Notes: generated by a model not told the origin, from the letters alone. Positions 39,418-49,923 are shown, counted from the first letter of the stretch. The stretch is DNA of 64,000 nt from Burkholderia vietnamiensis LMG 10929 (GCF_000959445.1 NZ_CP009631.1:2728001-2792000), one strand, 5' to 3'. A program made the numbers and translations.

Positions 39418-39645
39418 TCAACGGCGGCGCATCAGGAACACGAAAGTCTTGTCCTGCGTCGTCACTTCGACGATCTCGTTGCCGGTCTGCTTCGCAAACG
39501 CGGCGAAATCGCGCTGCGAGCCCGGGTCGGTGGCGAGCACCTTGAGGATCTGCCCGCTTTCCATATCGGCGAGCGCTTTCTTCGCGCGCAGGATCGGCAA
39601 CGGGCAGTTGAGCCCGCGCGCGTCCACTTCCTTGTGAATCTGCAT
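39418..39645 (-). CDS. TusA/SirA-family sulfur carrier protein
   Basis: A 75-residue protein of the TusA fold. The active Cys is in LNCPLPILRAKKAL (Cys14), and the compact beta-alpha-beta form ends QDKTFVFLMRRR. Family members relay persulfide sulfur for tRNA thiolation or other sulfur transfer; this orphan copy cannot be assigned to one pathway. The ATG at 39645 has AAGG upstream, and TAAAAT at 39697-39702 (minus strand) may be its -10. The minisatellite at 39843 lies upstream. Confidence 0.92.
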   Translation of the reverse strand: MQIHKEVDARGLNCPLPILRAKKALADMESGQILKVLATDPGSQRDFAAFAKQTGNEIVEVTTQDKTFVFLMRRR

Positions 39646-39842
39646 CGGCTGTCGACCTTCGAATGACGCGCCACACGGGCGCGGGAGGAAGCGGCGATTT
39701 TACCGCAGCGCGCGTGTGGGCGCCTGCGGGGGGCGGCAATGGGCGCTCGCGCGGTGTGGGGGTGATGGGGGTTTGGCGGGTGGCTGTCGAGGGTCTTGTC
39801 GGTCGGTGGTCGATTGGCCGTCGAATGCACGTCGGTTGGCCG

Positions 39843-40007
39843 TTGGCTGGTGGTTGGCTGGTGGTTGGCTGGTGGTTGGCTGGTGGTTGGCTGGTGGTCG
39901 GCTGGTCGTCGGCTGGTCGTCGGCTGGTCGTCGGCTGGTCGTCGGCTGGTCGTCGGTTGGTCGTCGGTTGGTCGTCGGTTGGTCGTCGGTTGGTCGTCGG
40001 TTGGTCG
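39843..40007. repeat. 11-bp minisatellite, 15 units in three blocks of five
   Basis: Fifteen uninterrupted 11-bp units: five TTGGCTGGTGG, five TCGGCTGGTCG, five TCGGTTGGTCG. It fills most of the 419-bp gap (39646-40064) between the TusA-like gene and the LysR gene. Degenerate copies run from about 39795. The plus strand is G/T-rich with two or three GG steps per unit, so two-tier G-quadruplexes are possible. All six frames stay open through it, which makes spurious long ORFs; I see no support for a protein there. Confidence 0.95.
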
Positions 40008-40064
40008 TCGGTATGCCGCCGAATGCTCACCGGCTGCCCGGCGACGGCCCGACCCGATCGCCCC

Positions 40065-41000
40065 TCAAGCGCCGCCGAATCCGCCCGCGAGCCGCTCGCG
40101 CAGGTGCCGCACCAGCGCGCGCACCGCGCTCGGCACGACCGCGCTGTACGGCCGGATCGCGAAGATGTGGTCGCCGAACGCGCCCGACGGCCGCCAGCCG
40201 TCGAGCAGCGCGACGAGCCGGCCGGCGTCGAGGTCGCGCTGCGCGCTGAAATCCGGCAGCAGCGCGATGCCGAGGCCGCCGAGCGCCGCCTCGCGCATCG
40301 CCTCGCTGTTGTTCGCCGCGAAACTGCCGCGCACCGGCACGCTCACGCGCTGCCGACGCCGGCCGTGCGGCTCGAAGCTCCACGCGGCCGGCTCGTTGTC
40401 GCGCAGGTAGCACAGGCAGCTGTGATCGACCAGTTCGGACGGATGGCGCGGCGCGCCGCGCGCATCGAGGTAGTCGCGGCTCGCGACCAGCAGCGAGCGC
40501 GTGTCGCACAGCTTCCACGCCACGTGCGTCTGCGGCGCGGTCGTGGTGTGGCGGATCGCGAGGTCGAAGCCCTCCTGCGTCAGCGAATGCAGCCGGTCGG
40601 ACAGGTCGAGCTCGATCTGCACGCCCGGATGTTGCCGCAGAAAATCGGGCAGGTGCGGCACGACCTGCTGACGCCCAAGCGCGACCGGCGCGGTCACGCG
40701 CAGCAGGCCGCGCGGCTCGCCCGCCAAGTCCTTCACGCGCGCGAAGTGCTGGCCGATCGATTCGAACGCGTCGCGCGTGCTGTCGACCAGCGTCTGCCCG
40801 GCGTCGGTGAGCCGCACGCTGCGCGTCGTGCGCCGCACGAGCGGCACGCCGGCCGCCTTCTCGAGATCGGCGATGCGCTGGCTCATCGCGGCCTTGCTGA
40901 TGCCGAGCCGCTGCGCGGCGGCCGTGAAACTGCCGGCCGCGGCCAGCACCGTCAACGAATGGATATGCGGCCAGAGCGCCTGAACATTTTGCTGATTCAT
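40065..41000 (-). CDS. LysR-family regulator, divergent from mmsA
   Basis: A 311-residue LTTR. The helix-turn-helix lies at residues about 17-65 (VLAAAGSFTAAAQRLGISKAAMSQRIADLE) and the effector-binding domain from about 95, ending LVRHLRERLAGG. Its gene is divergent from the methylmalonate-semialdehyde dehydrogenase gene with a palindromic control region between, so it probably regulates that gene. Confidence 0.92.
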   Translation of the reverse strand: MNQQNVQALWPHIHSLTVLAAAGSFTAAAQRLGISKAAMSQRIADLEKAAGVPLVRRTTRSVRLTDAGQTLVDSTRDAFESIGQHFARVKDLAGEPRGLLRVTAPVALGRQQVVPHLPDFLRQHPGVQIELDLSDRLHSLTQEGFDLAIRHTTTAPQTHVAWKLCDTRSLLVASRDYLDARGAPRHPSELVDHSCLCYLRDNEPAAWSFEPHGRRRQRVSVPVRGSFAANNSEAMREAALGGLGIALLPDFSAQRDLDAGRLVALLDGWRPSGAFGDHIFAIRPYSAVVPSAVRALVRHLRERLAGGFGGA

Positions 41001-41034
41001 CCACCGATTATTCAGAATTCTGAACAGTGAATCA
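40993..41034. promoter_or_regulatory. Nested palindromes between LysR gene and mmsA
   Basis: TTCAGAATTCTGAA (41011-41024) is a perfect 14-bp palindrome, set inside a wider inverted repeat TGATTCA (40993-40999)...TGAATCA (41028-41034). The left outer arm overlaps the LysR start codon. Likely LysR binding site and autoregulation point. Confidence 0.5.
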
Positions 41035-41107
41035 AGTTTCGCGGCCTTCTCCCGCCCCGCCGCTTTGCCTAGACTAGCCGTCGTACCCCCATCCCCCAGG
41101 AGACACG

Positions 41108-42628
41108 ATGAACCCGGTTCCCGCCTACACGTCCGACGCCGACGTCGGCCACTACCTCGACGGCGCGCCCGTCGCCGGCCGCAGCGGCCGCTTCCAGGAC
41201 GTCCTCAACCCGGCGCTCGGCCGCGCGGTGCGCCGCGTCGCGCTCGCCGACGGCGACGAAGTGCAGCGCGCCGTCGCGTCGGCCCACGCCGCGTTCCCGG
41301 AGTGGGCCGCGACGCCGCCGATCCGCCGCGCGCGCGTGCTGCATCGCTTCCTGCAGCTGATGAACGAGCACCGCGACACGCTCGCGGCAATCATCACGGC
41401 CGAGCACGGCAAGGTGTTCTCCGATGCGCAGGGCGAAGTCGCGCGCGGCATCGACATCATCGAATTCGCCTGCGGCGTGCCGCAGTTGCTCAAGGGCGAC
41501 TTCACCGACCAGGTCAGCACCGGCATCGACAACTGGACGATGCGCCAGCCGCTCGGCGTGGTCGCCGGCATCACGCCGTTCAACTTCCCGTGCATGGTGC
41601 CGTGCTGGATGTTCCCGGTCGCGCTCGCGACGGGCAACACGTTCGTGCTGAAGCCGAGCGAACGCGATCCGTCGGCCGCGCTGTTCATGGCCGACCTGCT
41701 CACCCAGGCCGGCCTGCCCGCCGGCGTGTTCAACGTCGTGCAGGGCGACAAGGGCGCGGTCGACGCGCTGCTCGATCATCCGGACGTGCAGGCCGTCAGC
41801 TTCGTCGGCTCGACGCCGATCGCGGCCTACGTGCAGCAGCGCGCGGTGCAGTCGGGCAAGCGCGTGCAGGCGCTCGGCGGCGCGAAGAACCATCTCGTCG
41901 TGATGCCCGATGCGAACCTCGAGCAGGCCGTCGACGCGCTGATCGGCGCCGCCTACGGCTCGGCCGGCGAACGCTGCATGGCGATCAGCATCGCGGTGCT
42001 GGTCGGCGACGTGGCCGACCGGATCGTGCCGGCCGTCGCGGAGCGGGCGCGCAAGCTCGTGATCGGCGACGGCATGTCGCCCGAAGTCGAGATGGGCCCG
42101 ATCGTCACCGGCGAAGCGCTCAAGCGCATCGAAGGCTACATCGAGCAAGGCGTCAGCGAAGGCGCGCAACTGGTGGTCGACGGCCGCGGGCTGCGCGTGC
42201 CGGGCCGCGAGCAAGGCTTCTTCACCGGCGGCACGCTGTTCGATCACGTGACGCCCGACATGCGCATCTACAAGGAAGAGATCTTCGGGCCGGTGCTCGG
42301 CTGCGTGCGCGTGAAGGACTTCGGCGCGGCGGTCGACCTGATCAACGCGCACGAATTCGGCAACGGCGTCGCATGCTTCACGAGCGACGGCGGCATCGCG
42401 CGCGAATTCGCGCGGCGCATCCAGGTCGGCATGGTCGGCATCAACGTGCCGATTCCAGTGCCGATGGCGTGGCACGGCTTCGGCGGCTGGAAGAAGAGCC
42501 TGTTCGGCGACATGCATGCTTATGGCGAAGAAGGCGTGCGCTTCTATACGCGCCAGAAGTCGGTGATGCAGCGCTGGGCGTCGAGCATCGGCAAGGGCGC
42601 CGAATTCGCGATGCCGACCGCGAAGTAA
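41108..42628 (+). CDS. mmsA: CoA-acylating methylmalonate-semialdehyde dehydrogenase
   Basis: A 506-residue aldehyde dehydrogenase that oxidises malonate semialdehyde or methylmalonate semialdehyde to acetyl-CoA or propionyl-Co[17 protein letters not shown] (about 155-170) is the subgroup signature; nucleophile Cys290 is in GSAGERCMA. The usual general-base Glu of hydrolytic ALDHs is replaced in the GGAKNH segment, as expected for the CoA-acylating kind. It lies by the inositol genes and would perform the last step of that pathway, while valine catabolism is a second possible role. Convergent with the RpiR gene. Confidence 0.93.
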   Translation: MNPVPAYTSDADVGHYLDGAPVAGRSGRFQDVLNPALGRAVRRVALADGDEVQRAVASAHAAFPEWAATPPIRRARVLHRFLQLMNEHRDTLAAIITAEHGKVFSDAQGEVARGIDIIEFACGVPQLLKGDFTDQVSTGIDNWTMRQPLGVVAGITPFNFPCMVPCWMFPVALATGNTFVLKPSERDPSAALFMADLLTQAGLPAGVFNVVQGDKGAVDALLDHPDVQAVSFVGSTPIAAYVQQRAVQSGKRVQALGGAKNHLVVMPDANLEQAVDALIGAAYGSAGERCMAISIAVLVGDVADRIVPAVAERARKLVIGDGMSPEVEMGPIVTGEALKRIEGYIEQGVSEGAQLVVDGRGLRVPGREQGFFTGGTLFDHVTPDMRIYKEEIFGPVLGCVRVKDFGAAVDLINAHEFGNGVACFTSDGGIAREFARRIQVGMVGINVPIPVPMAWHGFGGWKKSLFGDMHAYGEEGVRFYTRQKSVMQRWASSIGKGAEFAMPTAK

Positions 42629-42633
42629 GCCGG

Positions 42634-42683
42634 CCGGTGCGCCCTGCGCCGCTGCGTCCGGCGGACGGCGCGCGGCGCACCGG
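42634..42683. terminator. Long hairpin between convergent mmsA and rpiR-type genes
   Basis: CCGGTGCGCC (42634-42643) and GGCGCACCGG (42674-42683) form a perfect 10-bp stem around a GC-rich 30-base region with a smaller internal hairpin. No T run; a bidirectional block is plausible. Confidence 0.45.
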
Positions 42684-42692
42684 CAGTCGGAC

Positions 42693-43652
42693 TCAACCGG
42701 CCTTCGTGCCGTGCGCGCCGTCGGCGGTCGGCCGGTACGACAGCTCGAGCCGGTACGCGAGCGCGACGAACAGGCTCTGGGCGAGGCCCATCGTCGCGGT
42801 CAGCGCGCGAAAGCCGAACGTCGCGCTGTCCTGCACCATCAGCGTGACCTCGGCGTCGCGCGCGAGCGGGCTCATCCGGCTGTCGGTGATCGCGATCACG
42901 CGCGCGCCGCGCTGGACGGCCTCCTGGGCGACTTGCACCGTCTCCTCCGCATACGGCATGAACGAGATCACGATCATCACGTCGCCTTCGCGCACCGAGC
43001 GGATCTGGCCGAGATGCATGCTGCCGAGCGCGCTGAACAGCCCGATGCGCTTGTCGGTGTGCTGCAGCGCGTAGTCGAGATAGACGGCGATCGGAAACGC
43101 GCGGCGCGAGCCGGCGATCCAGATCGCCTGCGTGTCGGCGAGCAGCTCGACGGCCTGCGCGAGCGCCTGCGGATCGAGCGTCTGCCGCAGCTGCTGCATC
43201 CCGGCAATGCTGCCCTTGATGAACTCGTCGGCGATCTGCTCGGGCTGCAGGCTCGACGAGCCCGATTCGATCACGTCGCGCACGCGCAGGTTGTACGCGC
43301 GGCCCGGCGCGATCTGCTGCGCGAGCCCCTCGCGAAACAGCCGCTGCATCTCGGAGAAGCCGGAGAAGCCGAAGTGCTTCGCGAAGCGCACGACGGCCGA
43401 CGGCTGCACGCCGCACGCCTGCGCAAGCGACTGGATGCCTTCGAGCCCAAGCTGGTCCCGATGCGTTTCCACATGACGCGCGATCGCCTTCAGGCGATTG
43501 CTGAGGCCGTCGTATTCCTGCGTCAGATGCTGCATGAACTGCTCGACGGTGGCGGGAGGTTTCTCGGATGAAGTCATCGGATGGCGCGAAGTTGACGGCC
43601 CCGATGCGCGCGGCTTGCGCACGCGGCCCGGGGCTTCACTGAATACCTGCAT
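42693..43652 (-). CDS. RpiR/MurR-family regulator (IolR-like)
   Basis: A 319-residue regulator: N-terminal HTH_6 (about residues 35-110, IQSLAQACGVQPSAVVRFAKHFGFSGFSEMQ) and a C-terminal SIS phosphosugar-binding domain (about 150-290, ADTQAIWIAGSRRAFPIAVYLD). Proteobacterial inositol clusters are commonly controlled by such a protein, which senses a phosphorylated pathway intermediate. The start is uncertain: ATG 43652 or ATG 43577, neither with a good ribosome-binding site. Repression of the iol promoters is inferred from context. Confidence 0.9.
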   Translation of the reverse strand: MQVFSEAPGRVRKPRASGPSTSRHPMTSSEKPPATVEQFMQHLTQEYDGLSNRLKAIARHVETHRDQLGLEGIQSLAQACGVQPSAVVRFAKHFGFSGFSEMQRLFREGLAQQIAPGRAYNLRVRDVIESGSSSLQPEQIADEFIKGSIAGMQQLRQTLDPQALAQAVELLADTQAIWIAGSRRAFPIAVYLDYALQHTDKRIGLFSALGSMHLGQIRSVREGDVMIVISFMPYAEETVQVAQEAVQRGARVIAITDSRMSPLARDAEVTLMVQDSATFGFRALTATMGLAQSLFVALAYRLELSYRPTADGAHGTKAG

Positions 43653-43834
43653 GAAGGGCGAATTTAATCACGTTTGCGGCACGGGCCGCGCCGCACGCCC
43701 GCTCCCACGCGCTCGATCGTCTGCTGCCTGCGACCGGCGGCGTCGTTCGAAACGATTGTCCAACGCCAGCGCGGGCGCGTAAAGATCGGGGCGTTTACCG
43801 ACCTGCCGCCTGCACGGACAGCACAAGCCCCCGC

Positions 43835-45007
43835 TCAACGATAGTCGACCCACACGCCGCCCGCGTCGGCGGAGCGCACGCAGTTCTCGACCCACCGCAC
43901 GCCTTCGACGCCCGCATGGACGTCCGGAAAACGAATCTGCCGCAATGCCTGCGCATCGCCGCGATCGGTCGCGTCCATCGCGAGCGCGAAACGCGCATAC
44001 AGGTTCGACCACGCGTCGAACAGCCCTTCCGGGTGCCCGGCGCCGATGCGGTCTTCGCGTAACGCGTGCGGATGCAGATAGCCCATTGCACGATCGAGCA
44101 GCTGCGCCGGCTGCCCCTGGATTTCATGGCGCAACTGGTTCGGATGCTCGTCCCACCATTCGACGCTCGCCTTCGAGCCGATCACGCGCACCTTCTGCCC
44201 GTGCATCGAGCCCGCGTTCACCGCGCTCGACCACACGTAGCCGATCGCGCCGGTGTCGTACTCCATGAGTGTGAACGCGTTGTCCTCGAGCGGCGCGCGG
44301 CTCTTCACGAAGCTCTGCCGCGAACACATCAGTCGGCGAATCTTCAGCTCAGGCGCCATCACTTCGGACAGGTACAGCGGATGCGTGCCGATGTCGCCGA
44401 GCACATAGCTCGGCCCGGCGAACTTCGGGTCGACGCGCCAGCGCGCGGCCGCGCTCGCCGCTTCGACGCCGTCGCTGTGAAAGCCGTGCGCGAACTGCAT
44501 CTGCACGATGCGGATCTCGCCGAGATCGCCGCGCGCAATCATCTCGCGCGCCTGCTCGATCATCTGGTAGCCGGCATAGCCGTACGCGACGCCGACGATC
44601 CGGTTGCGCTCGACCGACAGCCGCTGCAGCGCCTGCGCCTCGTCGGTCGTGAAGCACAGCGGCTTCTCGCAGACCACGTGCAGCCCCGCGTTCAGTGCGG
44701 CCCGGCAGATCTCGAAGTGCGTGTTGTTCGGCGTCGCGATCGACACCGCGCGGATGCCGTCGGCGCGCTGCGCTTCCGCGTCGAACATCGTCCGGTAGTC
44801 CGGATAGCAGCGCTCGGCGTCGACGCCGAGCTTCACGCCGAACTGCCGGCCGCGCGCCGCGTCGAGATCGAATGCGCCCGCAACCAGTTGAAAGCTGCCG
44901 TCGCGCAGCGCCGCCGACCGATGGCTATAGCCGATCTGGCTGCCGAGCCCGCCGCCGACCATGCCCCAGCGAATCGAATGGCCGAGCACAAGCTGTCCGT
45001 CGATCAT
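43835..45007 (-). CDS. Gfo/Idh/MocA-family oxidoreductase, inositol-linked
   Basis: A 390-residue NAD(P)-dependent sugar or polyol dehydrogenase. GMVGGGLGSQIGYSHRSAA near residue 15 is the nucleotide-binding motif and CEKPLCF near residue 110 holds the conserved EKP lysine; the GFO_IDH_MocA C-terminal domain follows. It is longer than IolG and is encoded 151 bases downstream of it. Similar proteins in inositol clusters act on scyllo-inositol or other isomers, which is the likely role; the exact substrate is not shown. Confidence 0.88.
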   Translation of the reverse strand: MIDGQLVLGHSIRWGMVGGGLGSQIGYSHRSAALRDGSFQLVAGAFDLDAARGRQFGVKLGVDAERCYPDYRTMFDAEAQRADGIRAVSIATPNNTHFEICRAALNAGLHVVCEKPLCFTTDEAQALQRLSVERNRIVGVAYGYAGYQMIEQAREMIARGDLGEIRIVQMQFAHGFHSDGVEAASAAARWRVDPKFAGPSYVLGDIGTHPLYLSEVMAPELKIRRLMCSRQSFVKSRAPLEDNAFTLMEYDTGAIGYVWSSAVNAGSMHGQKVRVIGSKASVEWWDEHPNQLRHEIQGQPAQLLDRAMGYLHPHALREDRIGAGHPEGLFDAWSNLYARFALAMDATDRGDAQALRQIRFPDVHAGVEGVRWVENCVRSADAGGVWVDYR

Positions 45008-45158
45008 GATTGTCGTGTTCCTGTTCGTGTTCTTGTGCTGAAGCGCGGTGAGCCGGGCGCGACACTGCGGGCGCGAGTCGCTCGCGTCAACGTCTGCATC
45101 GACATCGACGCAGCGGCAGCACGCCGCTCACTCCGTCACGCCCGCGCCGCCCCACCGC

Positions 45159-46172
45159 TCAGCCGCGATAAAACGCCGGCCGCTCGGCCATCGCGATCGG
45201 CTCGACCGCCGCGCTGCGTTGCGCGCGCACGCACGCATCGGCCGCGACCGCGGCCGCGTAGCCGTCCCACGCGGACGGCCCCGTGAGCGCGCCTGCGCGC
45301 ACGCCGTCGATGAACGCCTGCAGCTCGACGTCGTATGACGCGATGAAGCGCTCCTTCCAGTCGGTCATGATCTCGACCGACTGCCGCGCCGCATGCTTGA
45401 GCCCGACGGCCGGCGGATCGGGCAGCTTCGCGATGCCGTTTTCGCCGACCACCTCGCACTGGATGTCGTAGCCGTACTGGCAGTTCACGAAGATCTCGAC
45501 GTCGATGCGCACGCCGCTCACGGTTTCGAGCAGCACGATCTGCGGATCGGCGAGATGCGCGCTCGCGTGACGCGTCTTCTTCGGGTAGACGACCTGCGCG
45601 CTCGCGTAGTCCTCGCCGAGCAGCCAGCGCAGCACGTCGAGTTCGTGGATCAGCGTGTCGGTGATCGCCATGTCGGTGGTATAGCGCTCGCCGACCGACT
45701 GGTTGCGATGCGCGCAATGCAGCATCAGCGGCGCGCCGATCTCGCCGCTGTCGATCACGCGCTTGAGCGCGCGATAGCCTTCGTCGTAAGGCCGCATGAA
45801 GCCGACCTGCACGAGCCGCTTGCCGTGCGCGACTTCGGCTTCGACGATGCGCATGCAGCCGTCGGCCGTCACCGCGAGCGGCTTCTCGCAGAACACCGGC
45901 TTGCCGTGCGCGATCGCGTCGAGCACGAACGCCTCGTGCGTCGGCCCCCACGACGTGACGAGCACCGCCTGCACGTCCGCGGCCGCGACGACGTCGTGAC
46001 CGTCGCCGTAGATCTCCGCGTCGAGCCCGTACTTCGTCACGGCGTCGCGCGCCTGTTGCGGGTCGATGTCGTTGACGGCCACCACGCGCGCGCCGGACAG
46101 CGTGCGCGTGAGCCGGCGAATATGGTCCTGGCCGATCGCGCCGCAGCCGATCACGCCGATTTGCAAGGTCAT
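45159..46172 (-). CDS. iolG: myo-Inositol 2-dehydrogenase
   Basis: A 337-residue Gfo/Idh/MocA enzyme that oxidises myo-inositol to 2-keto-myo-inositol with NAD+. [16 protein letters not shown] (residues 6-21) is the Rossmann motif, [10 protein letters not shown] near 93-102 contains the catalytic Lys, and [16 protein letters not shown] near 170 has the Asp/His pair of IolG. Encoded after the ABC transporter genes and before the second MocA-type gene, all on one strand. Confidence 0.93.
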   Translation of the reverse strand: MTLQIGVIGCGAIGQDHIRRLTRTLSGARVVAVNDIDPQQARDAVTKYGLDAEIYGDGHDVVAAADVQAVLVTSWGPTHEAFVLDAIAHGKPVFCEKPLAVTADGCMRIVEAEVAHGKRLVQVGFMRPYDEGYRALKRVIDSGEIGAPLMLHCAHRNQSVGERYTTDMAITDTLIHELDVLRWLLGEDYASAQVVYPKKTRHASAHLADPQIVLLETVSGVRIDVEIFVNCQYGYDIQCEVVGENGIAKLPDPPAVGLKHAARQSVEIMTDWKERFIASYDVELQAFIDGVRAGALTGPSAWDGYAAAVAADACVRAQRSAAVEPIAMAERPAFYRG

Positions 46173-46300
46173 CCTGTTATCTCCGGTCTATCGTTGTTCA
46201 ACGGCGCGGCCCGTGCCGCGCCGGTTCGATCGTCGATCTGCGCGCCGCGCCGAAGCCGTTGCGCAGCGCGGCGCACGCATGCGGCCTCGCATGCCACCGT

Positions 46301-47326
46301 TCAGCGGCGCGACTTCTTGTTGCGATACTGGTCGGCGATCACGGCCGCGACGATGATCGCGCCCTTCACCATCTCCTGGTAGTACGCGTCGATGCGGATG
46401 AACGTGAAGCCCGACGTCATCACGCCGAGGATCAGCACGCCGATCACGGTGCCCGTCACGCGGCCGAGGCCGCCCGACAGCGACGTGCCGCCGATCACGA
46501 CGGCCGCGATCGCGTCCAGCTCGTACATCACGCCCATGCCCGACTGCCCGGAGATCGCCCGCGCGGCCGTCACCGTGCCGGCGATGCCGCTCAGCAGCCC
46601 CGCGATCGCATAGACGAACACCAGATGGCGCGTCACGTTGATGCCCGACACGACGGCCGCGTGGCGGTTCGCGCCGATCGCATACGTGTACTTGCCGAAG
46701 CGCGTGTAGCGCAGCACGACGTGGAAGATCGCGGCCACCACGACGAAGATGATCACCGGGTTCGCGCCCGCGCCGATCGCCGCGAACTGGTCGGTCAGCA
46801 TCGACACCGGCATCCCGTTGGTGAACCACTTCGCGAAGCCGCGCGCGGCGACCATCGTGCCGAGCGTCGCGATGAACGGCGGGATGCCGGTCAGCGCGAT
46901 CAGCGAGCCGTTCAGCAGGCCGACCAGCAGCCCCACGCACACGCCGGCGAGCACCGGCCAGATGATCGGCAGGTCGGTGAGGTGCGGGAACACGGCGCGC
47001 GGAAAGTCCGACACCTGCGCGAGGCTCGCCGACACGACGGCCGCCGCGGCGACCACCGAGCCCGACGACAGGTCGATCCCGCTCGTGATGATCACGAGGT
47101 TCACGCCGACCGCGATGATGCCGATCACGGCCATCTGCAGCACGATGATCTCGAGCCGCTCGGCGTTGAACAGGAAGCTCTGGCCGACGACGAGCCAGCC
47201 GATCACCTCGAAGAACAGGCTGATGCCCACCAGCACCAGGAAGATGCTCAGCTCGGGCGGCCACTTCGCGTGCCGCGTCTTGATCGTCATGGACTGCGCG
47301 TCCGCGACCGGATTCAGGTTGCCCAT
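46301..47326 (-). CDS. Inositol/sugar ABC transporter permease (RbsC/BPD_transp_2 type)
   Basis: A 341-residue inner-membrane permease with about 8-10 helices. VNLVIITSGIDLSSGSVVAAAA (about 78-98) and AIAAVVIGGTSLSGGLGRVTGT (about 270-290) are the ribose-type permease signatures. It starts 27 bases after the ATPase gene ends and would form the homodimeric channel for the binding protein at 48997. Confidence 0.94.
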   Translation of the reverse strand: MGNLNPVADAQSMTIKTRHAKWPPELSIFLVLVGISLFFEVIGWLVVGQSFLFNAERLEIIVLQMAVIGIIAVGVNLVIITSGIDLSSGSVVAAAAVVSASLAQVSDFPRAVFPHLTDLPIIWPVLAGVCVGLLVGLLNGSLIALTGIPPFIATLGTMVAARGFAKWFTNGMPVSMLTDQFAAIGAGANPVIIFVVVAAIFHVVLRYTRFGKYTYAIGANRHAAVVSGINVTRHLVFVYAIAGLLSGIAGTVTAARAISGQSGMGVMYELDAIAAVVIGGTSLSGGLGRVTGTVIGVLILGVMTSGFTFIRIDAYYQEMVKGAIIVAAVIADQYRNKKSRR

Positions 47327-47353
47327 CTGTTTGTCTCCATGCTTGGTTGCAGG

Positions 47354-48928
47354 TCAGCGCGACGCGAGGTCCATGATGCGGACCTGGTCGGCGTCCTTGC
47401 GTTCGACGATGCCGGTCATCCGGCCTTCGTGCATCACCATCACGCGATCGCTCATGCCGAGCACCTCCGGCATTTCCGACGAGATCATCAGCACCGCGAC
47501 GCCCTTCGCGGCGAGCGCGCTGACGAGCCGGTGAATCTCGGCCTTCGCGCCGACGTCGATGCCGCGCGTCGGCTCGTCGAGGATCAGGATGCGCGGCTGC
47601 GTCAACAGCCAGCGGCCGATCAGCACCTTCTGCTGGTTGCCGCCCGACAGGTTCTGGATCTCCTCGTGCAGCCCCGGCGCCTTCACGCGCAGCATCCGGC
47701 TCATTTCCTCGCAGTCGCGCCGCAGTTGCGCCTGCTGCACGAAATTGAATTTCACGTAGCGGTTGCTGAGCACCGCCGCCTCCATGTTCGCGAGCAGGTC
47801 GAGATTGAGGAAGCAGCCGCTGTCCTTGCGATCCTCGGTGAGGAACGCCATGCCGTGCTTCATCGCCTGCGCGGGCGTCGCGATGCGCGCCGGCTTGCCG
47901 TCGATCAGGATTTCGCCGGAGGTCGCCGGCACGACGCCGAACAGCGCCTCGGCGACGTTCGAGCGGCCCGAGCCGACGAGCCCCGCGACGCCGAGAATCT
48001 CGCCCGCGCGCAGCTCGAAGCTGACGTCGCGGAACACGCCGTCGACGCCGAGGTTCTTCACCGCGAGCACGACGCCGCCGATCGGCACCGTCTCCTTCGG
48101 AAACATCTGCGTGATCTCGCGGCCGACCATCATCCTGATGATGTCGTCGCGCGTGACGTCGCTCGACGCGTGCGTGCCGATGTAGCGGCCGTCGCGGAAC
48201 ACCGAGAACTCGTCGGCGATCTCGAACAGCTCGTTCATCTTGTGCGTGATGTAGACGATGCCCTTGCCCTGCTCGCGCAGCTGCCGAATGATCCGGAACA
48301 GGTGTGTGACCTCCTTGTCGGTCAGCGCGGAGGTCGGCTCGTCCATGATCAGCACGTCCGAGTCGAACGATACGGCCTTCGCGATCTCCACCATCTGGCG
48401 GCTCGCGACGCTCAGCGTGCGCACGTCGGCTTCCGGGTCGATGTCGATCGACAGCCGCTCGAACAGCGCGGCCGTGCGGCGGCGCAGCTCCGCGTGATCG
48501 ATCAGGCCGAAGCGGTTCTTCGGTTCACGGCGGATCCAGATGTTCTCCGCGACCGTCATGTACGGCATCAGGTTCAGTTCCTGATGGATCATCGCGATGC
48601 CGCGCTCGAGCGCGTCGAGCGGGCCGTTCAGCACGACCGGCTCGCCGTCGATCAGGATCTCGCCGCGGTCGGGCGTGTAGACGCCGGCGATGATCTTCAT
48701 CAGCGTCGACTTGCCCGCGCCGTTCTCGCCCATCAGCGCATGCACGGTGCCGCGCCGCACGCGGAACTGCACGCCGTCGAGCGCGACGACGCCGGGAAAG
48801 GACTTGCCGACGCCGCGCACTTCGAGCAGGCAGTCGGACGCGGCCGCAACGGGCCCGGCCGATGCGGGCGACGACGCGGCCGGCGCGCTTTCGCTGGCCA
48901 TCGAGCGCGCCATCCTGGCAGTAAACAT
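47354..48928 (-). CDS. Inositol/sugar ABC transporter ATPase, RbsA-type double domain
   Basis: A 524-residue protein with two ABC domains. The first (about 30-260) has Walker [10 protein letters not shown] and DEPTSALTD. The second (about 275-510) has GLVGSGRSN in place of a full Walker A, which is normal for RbsA-type proteins, and an intact [17 protein letters not shown] signature and [10 protein letters not shown]. The ATG at 48928 has GAGGA upstream. It powers import with the permease and binding protein. Confidence 0.94.
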   Translation of the reverse strand: MFTARMARSMASESAPAASSPASAGPVAAASDCLLEVRGVGKSFPGVVALDGVQFRVRRGTVHALMGENGAGKSTLMKIIAGVYTPDRGEILIDGEPVVLNGPLDALERGIAMIHQELNLMPYMTVAENIWIRREPKNRFGLIDHAELRRRTAALFERLSIDIDPEADVRTLSVASRQMVEIAKAVSFDSDVLIMDEPTSALTDKEVTHLFRIIRQLREQGKGIVYITHKMNELFEIADEFSVFRDGRYIGTHASSDVTRDDIIRMMVGREITQMFPKETVPIGGVVLAVKNLGVDGVFRDVSFELRAGEILGVAGLVGSGRSNVAEALFGVVPATSGEILIDGKPARIATPAQAMKHGMAFLTEDRKDSGCFLNLDLLANMEAAVLSNRYVKFNFVQQAQLRRDCEEMSRMLRVKAPGLHEEIQNLSGGNQQKVLIGRWLLTQPRILILDEPTRGIDVGAKAEIHRLVSALAAKGVAVLMISSEMPEVLGMSDRVMVMHEGRMTGIVERKDADQVRIMDLASR

Positions 48929-48996
48929 GGACGTTCCTCGCAAGTCGCACGCGCGCCCGGACCGGCCGGGCACGCGCAATTCAGCGGAAAAACCGG

Positions 48997-49923
48997 TCAG
49001 TGCTTCGCGTACTGGCTCATGTTGTCGGGGGTGACCAGCTCGAACGGCACGTTCACGAAGCGCTCGACCGGCTGCTTCTTCGCGAGCTTGAGCGCGGCGG
49101 CCACCGCCTGCGCGCCCTGCCCGGCCGCGTTCTGGTACACCGACACCTTCAAGTCGCCGCTCTTCATCGCGGCGAGCCCGTCGGGCGTCGCGTCGATGCC
49201 CGCGACGACCGTCTTCGGCGTCAGCTTGCGCGCGGCCTTCAGCGCGTTGATCGCGCCGATCGCCATCTCGTCGTTGTTCGACACGATCGCATCGAACTTC
49301 GCGCCGGAGCTCAGCCAGTTCATCGTGATGTCCTGGCCCTGCGTGCGGCTCCACTTGCCTTCGCGCTTGTCGACGATCTTCATGCCGGCGCATTCCTTCG
49401 TCGCGATCACGTCCTCGATGTCCTTGGTGCGCGCGCGCGCCGACTCGTTGGACAGCTCGCCCATCAGCACCAGGATGTCGCCCTTGCCGCCGAGCAGCTT
49501 GCACACCTGGCGCGCCTGCAGCGTGCCCGACTGCTTCTCGTCGGACGCGACCACCGCGACGCCGGCCGGCAGCTTGTCGAAGTCGACCGGCTTGCGGTTC
49601 ACGTAGACGAGCGGGATCTTCGCGGCCGTCACCATCTTGGTGATCTTCGGCGTCGCGTCGGTGTCGACCGCGTTCACGATGATCGCGTCGACCTTCTGCG
49701 CGATCATGTTCTGCACCTGACTCAACTGCTTGCCGACGTCGTTGCCGCCGTCCTCGATCTGCACCGTCGCGCCGTCCTTCTTCGCCGCGTCGCTGATACT
49801 GTTGCGCAGGATCGTCAGGAACGTGTCGTCGAACGATGCCATCGTCACGCCGATCTTCTCGGCATGCGCGAGCGGCATCGCCAGGATCGCGGCGGCCGCG
49901 GCGGCCATCAGCTTGGTCTTCAT
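48997..49923 (-). CDS. Periplasmic sugar/inositol-binding protein
   Basis: A 308-residue type I periplasmic binding protein (ribose/inositol class). A signal peptide covers about residues 1-22 ([21 protein letters not shown]); [18 protein letters not shown] begins the mature chain. [13 protein letters not shown] near 85 and [16 protein letters not shown] near 215 are the ligand-domain signatures. ATG at 49923 is used with GGAGACAGAG upstream; GTG two codons earlier is also in frame. Specificity for inositol is inferred from the locus. Confidence 0.92.
   Translation of the reverse strand: MKTKLMAAAAAAILAMPLAHAEKIGVTMASFDDTFLTILRNSISDAAKKDGATVQIEDGGNDVGKQLSQVQNMIAQKVDAIIVNAVDTDATPKITKMVTAAKIPLVYVNRKPVDFDKLPAGVAVVASDEKQSGTLQARQVCKLLGGKGDILVLMGELSNESARARTKDIEDVIATKECAGMKIVDKREGKWSRTQGQDITMNWLSSGAKFDAIVSNNDEMAIGAINALKAARKLTPKTVVAGIDATPDGLAAMKSGDLKVSVYQNAAGQGAQAVAAALKLAKKQPVERFVNVPFELVTPDNMSQYAKH

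Noticed and set aside
39843..40007. CRISPR-like array
   Set aside because: Units are contiguous 11-mers without spacers; no cas genes are in the window.
39350..40030. Long minus-strand frame reading PTTNRRPTDDQ-type repeats through the minisatellite
   Set aside because: It is open only because the 11-bp array has no stop in any frame, and it overlaps the TusA-like gene in another frame on the same strand.
47354..48928. Degenerate second Walker A (GLVGSGRSN) in the inositol ATPase as an anomaly
   Set aside because: This form is normal in the second domain of RbsA-type sugar ATPases, unlike the change in LivF.
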